Shown: in pieces, positions 8,126 through 16,453 of the stretch
Position numbering within the stretch: position 1 is the stretch's first letter
Layout of the letters: every line of letters starts with the position of its first letter
NCBI GenBank assembly: GCA_035762005.1
Contig: DASTQA010000060.1
Coordinates: 1 to 64,000, forward strand
Length of the DNA: 64,000 bases
Direction of reading: 5' to 3'
From: JAIBJN01 sp035762005
Lineage (GTDB): Bacteria > Actinomycetota > Thermoleophilia > Gaiellales > Gaiellaceae
Notes under the pieces: generated by a model
Databases searched by the model: none
Told to the model about the DNA's origin: nothing
Seen by the model: only the letters and a program-made list of their open reading frames with translations
Position numbers and translations under genes: made by a program

Positions 8126-9031
8126 TTAGTCGGAGCGGCTTCGACGCGCGTGAGGGTGCGCTGAGAAGTAGGTCTCGCGTCGGCGCCGGTCCGAAACATG
8201 CGTGTAGACCTCCGTCGTGCCCAGGTCGGCGTGGCCGAGCATCTCCTGGACGCTCCGCAGGTCGGCTCCGCCCTCGAGCAGGTGCGTTGCGAACGAGTGC
8301 CGGAGCAGGTGCGGATGGATCCGCTCGGGGTCGAGCCCAGCCGAGGCGGCGAGCCGGCGCAGGACGAGGAAGGCGCCCGCGCGCGTGAGCGGCCCGCCCT
8401 GGGCGTTGAGGAAGAGGGCCGGCACGCGGCGCCGGTCAAGGAACGGCCGGCCGCGGGCGAGGTACCGGCGGAGCGCCTCCACCGCCTCGGAGCCGAGCGG
8501 GACGACGCGCTCCTTCTCGCCCTTGCCCAGGCAGCGCACCGTCCGTCCCTCGAGGTCGACGGCGCCGAGCTCGAGGCCCACGGCCTCGCCGACCCGCAGG
8601 CCCGCCCCGTAGAGGAGCTCGACCAGGGCGCGGTCGCGCAGGCTGCGGGGCGTCGTGCGGTTCGCCGCGTCGATGAGCCGCTCGACCTCCCCGAGCGAGA
8701 GCGAGCGCGGCAGGCGCCGGCGCCGGCGCGGGAGGTCGACGTCGGCGGCCGGGTTGTCGCCGCGCGCGCCGAGGGCGACGAGGTGGCGGAAGAAGGTGCG
8801 CGCGGCGGCCGCGCGGCGGGCGATCGAGCTCGGCGCGTGCCCGCGCGCGCGCATGTCGGCCAGCCACGACTCGATCTCGTCGGCGCTCGCGACCGTCGGG
8901 GAGCGGCCGAGGAAGCGCGCGAGGTCCGCGAGGTCGCGCGTGTAGGCGTCCACCGTGCGCGGGGCGCGACGCGCGGCGAGCAGGGCGAGGAAGCCCTCGA
9001 CCGCCGGGTCGGGGCCGGGCGCCGCCGTCAT
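8126..9031 (-). CDS. xerD: Tyrosine recombinase, XerD-like
   Basis: 301 residues. N-terminal SAM-like core-binding domain (about 10-95) and C-terminal catalytic domain with the full set Arg146, Lys170, His241, Arg244, His267 and nucleophile Tyr276 (HPHLLRHSFATHLLEGG, GHADLGTTEVYTHV). Length and lack of additional domains match chromosome-dimer resolving Xer proteins rather than phage integrases. It lies 63 bases downstream of a second Xer gene on the same strand; which is C and which is D is an inference from similarity only. Confidence 0.85.
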   Translation of the reverse strand: MTAAPGPDPAVEGFLALLAARRAPRTVDAYTRDLADLARFLGRSPTVASADEIESWLADMRARGHAPSSIARRAAAARTFFRHLVALGARGDNPAADVDLPRRRRRLPRSLSLGEVERLIDAANRTTPRSLRDRALVELLYGAGLRVGEAVGLELGAVDLEGRTVRCLGKGEKERVVPLGSEAVEALRRYLARGRPFLDRRRVPALFLNAQGGPLTRAGAFLVLRRLAASAGLDPERIHPHLLRHSFATHLLEGGADLRSVQEMLGHADLGTTEVYTHVSDRRRRETYFSAHPHARRSRSD

Positions 9032-9094
9032 CGGCGTCTCGCCCCGTCCGGCGCGGCCACGTCAGGGGTCCGACCCCGGCCATGGCGGTTCGGG

Positions 9095-9943
9095 TCAGGC
9101 GCGAGGGTGGGCACGGTCGTAGACCTTGCGCAGGCGCTTCGCGTCGACGTGGCTGTAGACCTGCGTCGTCGAGAGCGACGAGTGGCCGAGGAGCTCCTGG
9201 ATCGTGCGCAGGTCGGCGCCGCCCTCAAGGAGGTGGGTGGCGAAGGCGTGCCGGAGGCGGTGCGGGTTCGGCAGGAGCCGGCGGAGCGTCGAGGTGTCGA
9301 GCGGCCGCCCTCGCGCCGAGAGGAAGAGCGCGTCCACGGCGCCGCGGGCGAGGTGCGGCCGGGCCTGCTCGAGGTAGAGGCGGAGCCGGTACGCGGCCTC
9401 CTCGCCGAGCGGCACGACGCGCTCCTTGCCGCCCTTGCCCCGCACGTGCACGAGCTCCTGCTCGAAGTCGACGTCGGCGAGCCTGAGGTCGACCGCCTCC
9501 TGCGCGCGGAGCCCGGCCGAGTAGACGAGCTCGAGCAGGGCGCGGTTGCGCGCCCCGAGCGGGCCGTCCCGCTCGACGCCGCGCACGAGCTCGTCGGTCT
9601 CCTGCGGGCGCGGCGCGTGGGGAAGGCGACGCCGACGCCGGCCGGACACCGCGAGGTCGGGCACGCGGCTCGGACCGAGCGCGTCCCGGACGAGCGAGCG
9701 CACCGCCGCGAGTTTGCGCGCGACCGTCGTCTGTGCGAGCTTCCGCGGCTGCCGCCCGGGTCGGTCGGCGCCAAGCTCGGCCGCGTAGCGCGCGAACGCC
9801 CGCGCGTCGAGGTCGTCGAGTCCGAGGCCGTTGCGCCGCAGCCAGGAGGCGAGCTCCTCGAGGTCGGCCCGGTAGGCGCGGCGGGTTCCCTCCGCGAGCG
9901 ACGGCCTGCGCAGGAAGCGCTCGATCGCAGTCCGGGTGTCCAC
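9095..9943 (-). CDS. xerC: Tyrosine recombinase, XerC-like
   Basis: 282 residues from GTG 9943. Catalytic set Arg146, Lys170, His228, Arg231, His254, Tyr263 (NPHRLRHAFATHLLEGG, GHSSLSTTQVYSHV). The linker before the catalytic hexad is slightly shorter than in the XerD-like neighbour. XerC and XerD normally act as a heterotetramer on dif with FtsK; finding both genes adjacent is uncommon. An inverted repeat GGGGTC-C-GACCCC (9065-9077) lies in the gap between the two genes. Confidence 0.83.
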   Translation of the reverse strand: MDTRTAIERFLRRPSLAEGTRRAYRADLEELASWLRRNGLGLDDLDARAFARYAAELGADRPGRQPRKLAQTTVARKLAAVRSLVRDALGPSRVPDLAVSGRRRRRLPHAPRPQETDELVRGVERDGPLGARNRALLELVYSAGLRAQEAVDLRLADVDFEQELVHVRGKGGKERVVPLGEEAAYRLRLYLEQARPHLARGAVDALFLSARGRPLDTSTLRRLLPNPHRLRHAFATHLLEGGADLRTIQELLGHSSLSTTQVYSHVDAKRLRKVYDRAHPRA

Positions 9944-9979
9944 GACCCGCTGTTCCGCCCCGGCCCTAGGCTTCCTGCC

Positions 9980-10597
9980 GTGCTCCTGCGCCACACCGTC
10001 CGGGACCTCGTGCTCGCGAGCTGGGAGACGGATCCCGAGCGCGTCGCCGCGGTCGTCCCGCCCGGCCTCGAGCCGGCCCTCGTGGACGGAAGGCACCTCG
10101 TCACCGTCGCCGCCCTGCGCTGGCGCCGCGGCCGTCTCGGCGTCCTGCCGCTCGTGCCCTTCTCCCAGCTGAACGTGCGCGTCTACGTCGAGCGGGAGGG
10201 CGAGACCGCCGTCTTCTTCCTCGCCATGCGCGTCACGCCGCCGGGGCTCGGAGGAGCCCTCTTCGGCTTCCCGGTACGGCCCGCGCGCCTTCGGGTCCGG
10301 CCCGACCGCGTCGAGGCCGGCGGCCTCGGTGTCTCGCTCCGGTTCGAGCCGCGCGGGCCGGCCGCCCCGAGCGAGCTCGGGCACCACCGGCTCGGCCTCT
10401 TCGAGGCGGCCGGCGTGCGGGCCTTCCGCATCGGGCGCGGCGAGGCCGCCTGGCGGCGCGCCGAGCCCGCGGGCGAGCCGAGGGCGGACCCGCTCCTCGC
10501 GCTCGGATTCGAGCTCGCAGGCCCGCCCGAGATCCGTTACGCGGCCGTCGCCTCGTTCGAGGCCGAGCTCCCGCCCCGGCGCGTCGCCTCCTCCTGA
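9980..10597 (+). CDS. DUF2071 (YqjF-like) protein
   Basis: 205 residues from GTG 9980. The pattern ETDPERVAAVVPPGLEP, then LVPFSQLNVRVYVE and the conserved hydrophobic strands match the DUF2071 family, which shares the acetoacetate-decarboxylase-like fold. No lysine equivalent to the decarboxylase Schiff-base residue can be assigned by eye. Divergent from xerC with 36 bases between starts and convergent with the SRPBCC gene. Biochemical role unknown. Confidence 0.7.
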   Translation: MLLRHTVRDLVLASWETDPERVAAVVPPGLEPALVDGRHLVTVAALRWRRGRLGVLPLVPFSQLNVRVYVEREGETAVFFLAMRVTPPGLGGALFGFPVRPARLRVRPDRVEAGGLGVSLRFEPRGPAAPSELGHHRLGLFEAAGVRAFRIGRGEAAWRRAEPAGEPRADPLLALGFELAGPPEIRYAAVASFEAELPPRRVASS

Positions 10598-10598
10598 C

Positions 10599-10991
10599 CT
10601 AGCGGGCGAACTTCCGCTCGATGTTCTCGAACTCCCGCAGGAGCGAGGCGTGCTGGGACCGGAAGAGCTCGTCGGGCATCTCCGGCCCCTGGAACATCGT
10701 GAAGGTGAAGGCGCTGCGATCGCCCGCCAGCTCGACGACCCGGGCCGGGAAGAGCGCCATCTCGTCCTCGCTCGGCCCGGCGAGCATGTCGATGACGCCG
10801 GTCTCGGGGTCGGCCTCGAGGCGGAAGAAGAACTCGCCCAGGCCGTTCACGACCTTGTAGCGCCCGTCCTCGACCTTGAGCTCGCGGGCGAACTCCGTCG
10901 CCCAGCGGGGCAGGTTCTCGACGTCCGCGAGGTAGGCGAACACCTCGCTCTTCGACGCGGGCAGCACCCGGGTCACGGTCTCGGATCTCAT
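10599..10991 (-). CDS. SRPBCC (START-like) family protein
   Basis: 130 residues of the polyketide-cyclase/START-like fold: RVLPASKSEVFAYLADVENLPRW at the N-terminus is the usual first strand and helix, and the C-terminal helix (FRSQHASLLREFENIERKF) closes the pocket. Such proteins bind hydrophobic ligands. The start overlaps the MarR stop by four bases, so it is probably the regulated partner of that repressor. Confidence 0.75.
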   Translation of the reverse strand: MRSETVTRVLPASKSEVFAYLADVENLPRWATEFARELKVEDGRYKVVNGLGEFFFRLEADPETGVIDMLAGPSEDEMALFPARVVELAGDRSAFTFTMFQGPEMPDELFRSQHASLLREFENIERKFAR

Positions 10992-11422
10992 AGCGACAGG
11001 ACCTCCTTCAGGGAGTGGGTCAGAACCGTCCTCTCGGTGGCGGAGAGCCGCGCGCCGACCCGCTCGTCCAGCCGTGCGAGGACGCGCTCGGCGACCGGCT
11101 CGAACGCCCGCGACCGGCGCGTCAGGCGCACCCGGAACGCGCGGCCGTCCGCCGGGTCGCGGTCGCGGCGAACGAGCCCCGCCCGCTCCAGCAGGCGCAC
11201 GAGCGTCGTCATCGTCTGCTTCGACAGCCTCGCCCGCTGCGCGAGCTCGCCCATCCTCAGCCCGTCCTCGTCGAAGAGGGGGAGGAGGATCGAGCCGTAG
11301 GCCGGCCGCACCTCCGGGAACCCCTCGCGGACGAACTCCTCGTAGAGCGCCTCGTTCCAGCGCTGCGACGCCTTGGCGAGGAGGAAGCCGAGGTTCTCGG
11401 TCGTCGCGCGCCGTCCGTCCAC
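10988..11422 (-). CDS. MarR-family transcriptional regulator
   Basis: 144 residues from GTG 11422. Winged HTH core at about 55-100 (MGELAQRARLSKQTMTTLVRLLERAGLVRRDRDPADGR) with the family wing D-P-x-D-G-R. Dimerisation helices flank it. Upstream is an 18-base inverted repeat (11426-11443), a likely autoregulatory operator. It sits between two SRPBCC genes in one minus-strand unit. Confidence 0.88.
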   Translation of the reverse strand: MDGRRATTENLGFLLAKASQRWNEALYEEFVREGFPEVRPAYGSILLPLFDEDGLRMGELAQRARLSKQTMTTLVRLLERAGLVRRDRDPADGRAFRVRLTRRSRAFEPVAERVLARLDERVGARLSATERTVLTHSLKEVLSL

Positions 11423-11425
11423 AGA

Positions 11426-11443
11426 TAGTCTTATATCAGACTA
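11426..11443 (-). promoter_or_regulatory. Probable MarR operator
   Basis: TAGTCT-TATATC-AGACTA, a perfect 6+6 inverted repeat with an AT-rich centre in an otherwise GC-rich region, lies three bases upstream of the MarR GTG and overlaps the stop of the preceding SRPBCC gene. Confidence 0.6.
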
Positions 11444-11893
11444 AATCTCTCCGAGCAACTCGCCCAGGCGCCGGGCCCGGTAGGCGAAGATCTCGGCGAG
11501 CCAGCGGCCGACGAGCAGCCGCTGCACGAGCCCGGCGAGCGGCCCGCCCGGGAGGCGGTAGCGGACGAGGTCGTAGATCTCGGTTCCGCCCGGCACGGGG
11601 TTCAGCCGGTGCGTGTGCTCCCAGAGCGGATACGGGCCCGAGAGCTGGACGTCCGTGAACGAGCGGGGCGGGCGCCAGTCGACGATCTCGGTGTGCCAGC
11701 GCACCGGCCACCCGAAGAGGCCCAGGCGGTAGCGCAGGTGAGACCCGCGCTCGAGGCGTGCGGGCGCCGCGACGATCCGGAAGCGGAGCCAGGGCGGCGT
11801 GATCGCCTCGAGGTTCGCGGGGTCGGCGAAGAACTCGAAGGCCTCCTCGAGGCCCGCCGCGACCGTCTGCCTGCGCTCGAGCAGGTGCTCCAC
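11441..11893 (-). CDS. SRPBCC family protein
   Basis: 150 residues. RRQTVAAGLEEAFEFFADPANLEAITPPWLRF is the N-terminal signature of the SRPBCC subgroup often annotated as cyclase/dehydrase or cell-division-inhibitor-like; a second conserved block GPYPLWEHTHRL and a C-terminal amphipathic helix follow. Ligand unknown. It precedes the MarR gene on the same strand. Confidence 0.75.
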   Translation of the reverse strand: MEHLLERRQTVAAGLEEAFEFFADPANLEAITPPWLRFRIVAAPARLERGSHLRYRLGLFGWPVRWHTEIVDWRPPRSFTDVQLSGPYPLWEHTHRLNPVPGGTEIYDLVRYRLPGGPLAGLVQRLLVGRWLAEIFAYRARRLGELLGEI

Positions 11894-11913
11894 ACCGGGA
11901 CGGTACGCAAGAC

Positions 11914-11941
11914 GGGCGGCCCCGGAACTCCGGGGCCGCCC
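11914..11941 (-). terminator. Stem-loop terminator
   Basis: GGGCGGCCCCGG, loop AACT, then the exact 12-base complement. It lies 25 bases past the end of the amidohydrolase gene. The U-run is poor, as is common in GC-rich actinobacteria. Confidence 0.7.
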
Positions 11942-11966
11942 GATCCTGCCTGCCTGCGCGAGAGTG

Positions 11967-13646
11967 CTAGTCGTCCAGCGCCGCGTACGGGCCGTCCGCG
12001 TACACGATCCGGCCGTCGACGACGGTCAGGAGCGACGTCAGGTCCTTGATGTCGTCGTCGGGGACCTTGAAGTAGTCGTCCGAGAGGACGATCAGGTCGG
12101 CCAGCATGCCCGGCTCGAGCGTCCCGAGCTTGCCGTCGAGGTCGAGGAACCAGGCGCACTCGACGGTGGCGTGGCGCAGTGCCTCCAGCCGGGTGAGCCG
12201 CTGGTCGGCGGGCACGCCCGGCACGCCCGGCAGCATCGTGTCGCCGGTCGTGACGTACCAGAGGTTCTGGAACGGGACCCACGTGGCGACGTTCATCGCA
12301 TCCGAGGCCAGGCACATGTGGGCGCTGTTCTCCATCGTCGTGCGGTAGCGGGGGCCGGGAGCGCCGCTCCGGACGCCCGGGAACGTGAGTGCCCAGCCGA
12401 TGCCCAGGGCTTGGGCCCGCGCGAGCTGGTCGTCGGAGGGTGCTCCGTTGCCGGGATGGGCGATGCGCCACTTGAGCTCCCCGACGGAGTAGACCTCGTT
12501 CGCCGCCTCGAACCCGTTGAGGATCGCGTCGATGTTCCCCACGTGCGTCTCGACGCTCAGCCGCCGCCCGGCGGCGTAGCGCATCGTGTCCACGTAGAGC
12601 GGATCGGTCCCCATCACGTCCTCGCCGACGCCGAGGTACTTGAACATGTCGTCGCCGAGGAAGCCGAGGGCGTTCTGCGTCTCCGGAACGACCCGTGTGA
12701 TGTCGTACCCGTGCATCGCGTTGAAGGCGATGCGGGCGTTGAGCCCGCCGCTTCGATACAGCGCCATCGCGCCTTCCTCGACGTGGAGCCCGTCGTTGAT
12801 CGCTCCGCCGGTCCCCCACGGGGCGTCGTTGCCGCCTGCGTCCTTCCAGGCGGTCAGGCCGCGGTGGTTCGCCTCGCGGACGAAGTCCGCCAGGCACGCA
12901 GCCTCCCCGTCGATCCCGAGGGTCTCGAGCTGGGCGAGGATGGTCTGGTTCGCGAGGGTCGTCGCCGGCGCCGTCAGGAGGCCGGTCGGCTGGCCGCCGG
13001 CATCGAGCTCCACGCCCGGATCTCCGGGAGCGAGGCCGAGCGCGTCGAGCGCCGCCTGGTTGACGCGGGGGCCGCTGAAGCCGCCGCCGGTCACCCAGAC
13101 CGGGTTCGCGGGAGCGGCTGCCGTGAGCTCGGCGAACGTGAAGATCTGGGGAACGTCGAGCTGGTTCAGGTGCCAGCCGCCGAACGTCGTCCAGATCCAC
13201 AGGCCGTCGTCCAGCTCGGCGGCCTTCGCCGCGTACAGGCCGAGCGCGGTCGCACGGCTCGTGACGAGGTCGAGCCGGACGACCTGCGTCCAGCAGTGGT
13301 AGCCCTCCCGCATCCCGTGCAGGTGCCCGTCGACGAGCCCCGGAACGACGCGCCGGCCGCTCAGGTTGACGACCTGCGTCCCTGAACCGGCGAGCGACTT
13401 GATGCGGCCGTTCTGGTCGTCCGTGGCGATGATCTTCCCGTCCCGGACGGCGATCGCCTTCACGGTCGAGTTCTCCCCGGCGAGCGTCGTGATGAGGCCG
13501 TTGTAGAGGATGAGATCCGGCGCGTTCGCCTTCCGGACCTGCTGGTTCACGTTCGGTCCGGCGGCGCCGACCGCCGTCGCCACGACCAGCGCTGCGAGCG
13601 CCAGGCCGACGAGCGCGTGTCGCCACCAACCTCTTCTGCCCTTCAT
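11967..13646 (-). CDS. Secreted YtcJ-like amidohydrolase
   Basis: 559 residues from ATG 13646, preceded by an AAAGGCAGG ribosome site; the open frame upstream is not used because the signal peptide (residues 1-28, KGRRGWWRHALVGLALAALV) begins here. The amidohydrolase_3 barrel shows the HLHG metal motif in GLVDGHLHGMREG, a later His pair around VETHVGN, and the C-terminal LEPGMLADLIVLSDD typical of imidazolonepropionase/YtcJ relatives. It would hydrolyse an amide or C-N bond outside the membrane. One of the FadR-type boxes (13694-13708) lies 48 bases upstream, linking it to the neighbouring catabolic cluster. Confidence 0.8.
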   Translation of the reverse strand: MKGRRGWWRHALVGLALAALVVATAVGAAGPNVNQQVRKANAPDLILYNGLITTLAGENSTVKAIAVRDGKIIATDDQNGRIKSLAGSGTQVVNLSGRRVVPGLVDGHLHGMREGYHCWTQVVRLDLVTSRATALGLYAAKAAELDDGLWIWTTFGGWHLNQLDVPQIFTFAELTAAAPANPVWVTGGGFSGPRVNQAALDALGLAPGDPGVELDAGGQPTGLLTAPATTLANQTILAQLETLGIDGEAACLADFVREANHRGLTAWKDAGGNDAPWGTGGAINDGLHVEEGAMALYRSGGLNARIAFNAMHGYDITRVVPETQNALGFLGDDMFKYLGVGEDVMGTDPLYVDTMRYAAGRRLSVETHVGNIDAILNGFEAANEVYSVGELKWRIAHPGNGAPSDDQLARAQALGIGWALTFPGVRSGAPGPRYRTTMENSAHMCLASDAMNVATWVPFQNLWYVTTGDTMLPGVPGVPADQRLTRLEALRHATVECAWFLDLDGKLGTLEPGMLADLIVLSDDYFKVPDDDIKDLTSLLTVVDGRIVYADGPYAALDD

Positions 13647-13693
13647 ATGTGCCTGCCTTTCCCGCGACGCCGGAGGCGCCGTCCCGTAGGATC

Positions 13694-13708
13694 GTCCGAC
13701 TGTCAGAC
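13694..13708. promoter_or_regulatory. FadR/GntR operator, site 1
   Basis: GTCCGACTGTCAGAC. It matches site 2 (GTCTGACGATCAGAC) at 12 of 15 positions and sits between the divergent amidohydrolase and regulator genes, nearer the amidohydrolase. Confidence 0.6.
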
Positions 13709-13766
13709 AGGGCGAGGTTCCCACGCGCCGCGGGCCGCTGTCAAGACCCCGGACGGAGGGCGGGGC

Positions 13767-13795
13767 TTGCTCCGGCCGGGGCAGGCGGATATAAC
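13767..13795 (+). promoter_or_regulatory. Sigma-70-type promoter of the catabolic operon
   Basis: TTGCTC (13767-13772), 17 bases, TATAAC (13790-13795). Transcription would start near 13802, just upstream of operator site 2, so a bound repressor would block initiation or escape. Confidence 0.55.
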
Positions 13796-13813
13796 TGCCT
13801 CCAGGCGTCGCCT

Positions 13814-14569
13814 TTGTCTGACGATCAGACACCCGCACCCGTCCTCGCCCTGCGCCAGCCGATCGAGCGTCGGAACACGTACGAGCTCGTCGCCGAGAGC
13901 CTCATCGCGCTCGTGAGCGAGCGTCACCTGAAGCCGGGCGACGCGCTGCCGACGGAGCGGGAGCTCATGCAGCACTACGGCGTCGGCCGCTCCTCCGTGC
14001 GCGAGGCCCTCCGCATGCTCGAGTCGAAGGGCCTCATCGCGGCCGGCGGCAGCGGTGCCTTCGCCGTCGCCGACTTCCGGAACCCCCTGAACGACTCGCT
14101 CTCGCTCCTCCTCGCCGTCGAGGAGTCGAGCCTGCGCGATCTCTTCCAGGTGCGGCGGATCCTCGAGGGCGAGGCGGTCGCGCTCGCGACCGAGGCCCGC
14201 GACGAGGGGCACGTCGAGCGGATGCGCGCGGCAACCGAGCTCATGCGCGAGGGGCTCTCCTCCCAGGAGGACTACATCAACGCCGACCTCGCCTTCCACC
14301 TCACCGTCGCCGAGGCGACGCAGAACCGGCTCATCCTCCATCTCATGCACGCGATCCGCGACCAGCTCCACCGCGCGCTCGGCTCGATCTACAACATCCC
14401 CGGCAGCCCCGAGCGCTCGGTCGACGACCACGAGGCGATCATCGAGGCCGTGGCCGAGCGGCGGCCGGACGAGGCACGGTCGCGGATGCACGAGCACCTG
14501 AGCCGCGTCGAGGAGGCCGTCGAGGCCGCCACCGCGAAGGCCACCCGCTCACGGCGACGGACGAGGTAG
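13814..14569 (+). CDS. FadR-subfamily GntR regulator
   Basis: About 251 residues from TTG 13814; the frame is open further upstream, but the promoter at 13767-13795 and the operator over the start codon argue for this start. N-terminal winged HTH (ERHLKPGDALPTERELMQHYG, VGRSSVREALRMLESKGLI) and C-terminal FCD domain with the expected metal-binding Asp/His set (FHLTVAEATQN, DDHEAIIEAV, RMHEHL). FCD regulators sense small organic acids. It heads an operon running to 30233 and its likely boxes occur at 13694, 13816 and 31189, so it is the probable local repressor of the whole catabolic region and of itself. Confidence 0.87.
   Translation: MSDDQTPAPVLALRQPIERRNTYELVAESLIALVSERHLKPGDALPTERELMQHYGVGRSSVREALRMLESKGLIAAGGSGAFAVADFRNPLNDSLSLLLAVEESSLRDLFQVRRILEGEAVALATEARDEGHVERMRAATELMREGLSSQEDYINADLAFHLTVAEATQNRLILHLMHAIRDQLHRALGSIYNIPGSPERSVDDHEAIIEAVAERRPDEARSRMHEHLSRVEEAVEAATAKATRSRRRTR
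13816..13830. promoter_or_regulatory. FadR/GntR operator, site 2
   Basis: GTCTGACGATCAGAC, a perfect inverted repeat GTCTGA-N3-TCAGAC that overlaps the TTG start of the regulator gene and lies directly after the predicted transcription start. The position implies autorepression. Confidence 0.65.
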
Positions 14570-14570
14570 C

Positions 14571-15461
14571 GTGGCGACGGTCGGCTTCGTGGGGCTGGGG
14601 GTGATGGGCGGCGGCGTCGCGCGGCGCCTGCTCGCCGCCGGGCACACGGTGCACGGCTACAACCGCTCCCGCGAGAAGGCGGCGCCCCTCGTCGAGCTCG
14701 GCCTGCGGCTCGAGGACACGCCGCGCGAGGTCGCGCGGGCCGCCGACGTCGTCTTCAGCATGGTCACGAACGTCGCCGCCCTGCAGGCGGTCGCGCAGGG
14801 GCCGGGCGGGATCCTCGCCGGCCTGGGCCCCGGGAAGATCTACGTCGACATGACGACCGGCACGCCGGAGGCGAGCCGGGATCTCGCCGCCCAGGTCGCC
14901 GAGCGCGGCGCCCGCATGCTCGACGCGCCCGTCTCGGGCAGCGTGAGCACCCTCGAGGAGGGCCGCCTCTCGATCATGGTGGGCGGCGACGAGGACGCGT
15001 TCGCCGAGGCGGAGCCGGTCCTCCGCGACATCGGGCCGACGGTGATGCGCATCGGCGGCAACGGCCAGGCGCTCCTGATGAAGATCGCGATCAACCTGAG
15101 CCTCCACGTGCAGATGGTCGCCTTCTGCGAGGGGCTCCTCCTGGCGGAGAAGGACGGGATCGAGAGGGAGGTCGCCGTCGAGGCGCTCCTCGCGAGCGTC
15201 ATCGCCTCGCCGATGCTCAAGTACCGCGGGCCGTTCGTGCTCGAGATGCCCGAGGAGGCGTGGTTCAACGTCAACATGATGCAGAAGGACATGAACCTCG
15301 CCCTCGAGGCGGGCCGCCGGCTCGACGTCCCCATGCCGACGACGGCGGTCTCGAACGAGCTCCTCACCGCCGCCCGCGCCATGGGCCTCGTCGAGCAGGA
15401 CTTCGCGGTCGTCTACGAGGTGATGGCGAGCCTGGCCGGACTCCGCGAGGAGGTGCGCTAG
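14571..15461 (+). CDS. 3-hydroxyisobutyrate dehydrogenase-family oxidoreductase
   Basis: 296 residues from GTG 14571, one base after the regulator stop. NAD(P) motif GFVGLGVMG at the N-terminus, substrate loop DAPVSGS (about 122-128) and catalytic lysine in LLMKIAINL (about Lys171). The family reduces or oxidises beta-hydroxyacids (3-hydroxyisobutyrate, tartronate semialdehyde, 2-(hydroxymethyl)glutarate). A close paralogue lies at 39941-40870, so the pathway may have two related oxidation steps. Substrate cannot be set from sequence. Confidence 0.85.
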   Translation: MATVGFVGLGVMGGGVARRLLAAGHTVHGYNRSREKAAPLVELGLRLEDTPREVARAADVVFSMVTNVAALQAVAQGPGGILAGLGPGKIYVDMTTGTPEASRDLAAQVAERGARMLDAPVSGSVSTLEEGRLSIMVGGDEDAFAEAEPVLRDIGPTVMRIGGNGQALLMKIAINLSLHVQMVAFCEGLLLAEKDGIEREVAVEALLASVIASPMLKYRGPFVLEMPEEAWFNVNMMQKDMNLALEAGRRLDVPMPTTAVSNELLTAARAMGLVEQDFAVVYEVMASLAGLREEVR

Positions 15462-15463
15462 CC

Positions 15464-16453
15464 GTGGCCACGCAGGCGCGCCCGCTCACGGACGCCCCGC
15501 GCGAGCTGGGGCTGCGGATGTACGAGCGGATGCAGCGGATCCGGGTCTTCGAGGAGCACGTGAACGACCTCTACCGCTCGGCGAAGATGCCGGGCCTCGC
15601 CCACCTCTACATCGGACAGGAGGCCGTCGCCGTCGGCGTCTGCGAGGCGCTCCGCAAGGACGACTTCATCACGAGCACGCACCGGGGGCACGGGCACTGC
15701 CTCGCGAAAGGCGCCTCGCCGGATCGCATGTTCTGCGAGCTCCTCGGCAAGGAGGAGGGCTACTGCCGCGGCAAGGGCGGCTCCATGCACATCGCCGACC
15801 ACGAGAACGGCAACCTCGGCGCGAACGCGATCGTCGGGGGGTCGGCCGGGATCGCCACCGGCGCCGCCTTCTCCGCGAAGGCGCGCGGCACCGACCAGGT
15901 GGCCGTCTGCTTCTTCGGCGAGGGCGCGCTCGGCCAGGGCGTGCTCTACGAGGTGATGAACATGGCCGCGCTCTGGAAGCTGCCGGTCGTCTACGTCTGC
16001 GAGAACAACCTCTACAACGAGTACACGCACTGGTCGGAGACGACCGCCGGCGAGATCGGCGCGCGTCCGGCCGCCTTCGGGATCCCGCACGAGGACGTCG
16101 ACGGCCAGGACGTCCGGGCCGTGCACGGGGCCGCGACGAGGGCCGTCGAGCGCGCCCGCGCGGGCGAGGGGCCAACCTTCCTCGTCTGCGCGACGTACCG
16201 CTTCCACGGCCACCACGTCGGCGACGTCGATCGGGCCTACTACCGCGCGAAGGAGGAGGAGGCGCTCTGGCGGGCCGAGCGCGACCCCATCGTGCTCCTC
16301 GCCGGCTGGCTCGCGACCGAGGCCGGCGTCGAGCGCGACGCGCTCGAGCGCGTCGAGCGGGACATCGCCGACGAGATCGCGGCCGCCGTGGACTACGCGC
16401 TCGCGGCGCCTTTCCCCCCGGCCAGCGAGGTGGACGAGCATGTCAATCCCTAG
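15464..16453 (+). CDS. 2-oxoacid dehydrogenase E1 alpha subunit
   Basis: 329 residues from GTG 15464, preceded by GAGGAGG. Thiamine-diphosphate E1 alpha of the acetoin/pyruvate/branched-chain type: STHRGHGHCLAKG, RGKGGSMH, and the cofactor motif beginning GEGALGQG and ending ENN. The Asp of the usual GDG start is Glu here (GEG), as in many acetoin-type E1 proteins. Its stop overlaps the E1 beta start by 14 bases. Together with E1 beta and E2 at 18802 it would decarboxylate a 2-oxoacid and pass the acyl group to lipoate. No E3 gene is in the window. Confidence 0.88.
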   Translation: MATQARPLTDAPRELGLRMYERMQRIRVFEEHVNDLYRSAKMPGLAHLYIGQEAVAVGVCEALRKDDFITSTHRGHGHCLAKGASPDRMFCELLGKEEGYCRGKGGSMHIADHENGNLGANAIVGGSAGIATGAAFSAKARGTDQVAVCFFGEGALGQGVLYEVMNMAALWKLPVVYVCENNLYNEYTHWSETTAGEIGARPAAFGIPHEDVDGQDVRAVHGAATRAVERARAGEGPTFLVCATYRFHGHHVGDVDRAYYRAKEEEALWRAERDPIVLLAGWLATEAGVERDALERVERDIADEIAAAVDYALAAPFPPASEVDEHVNP

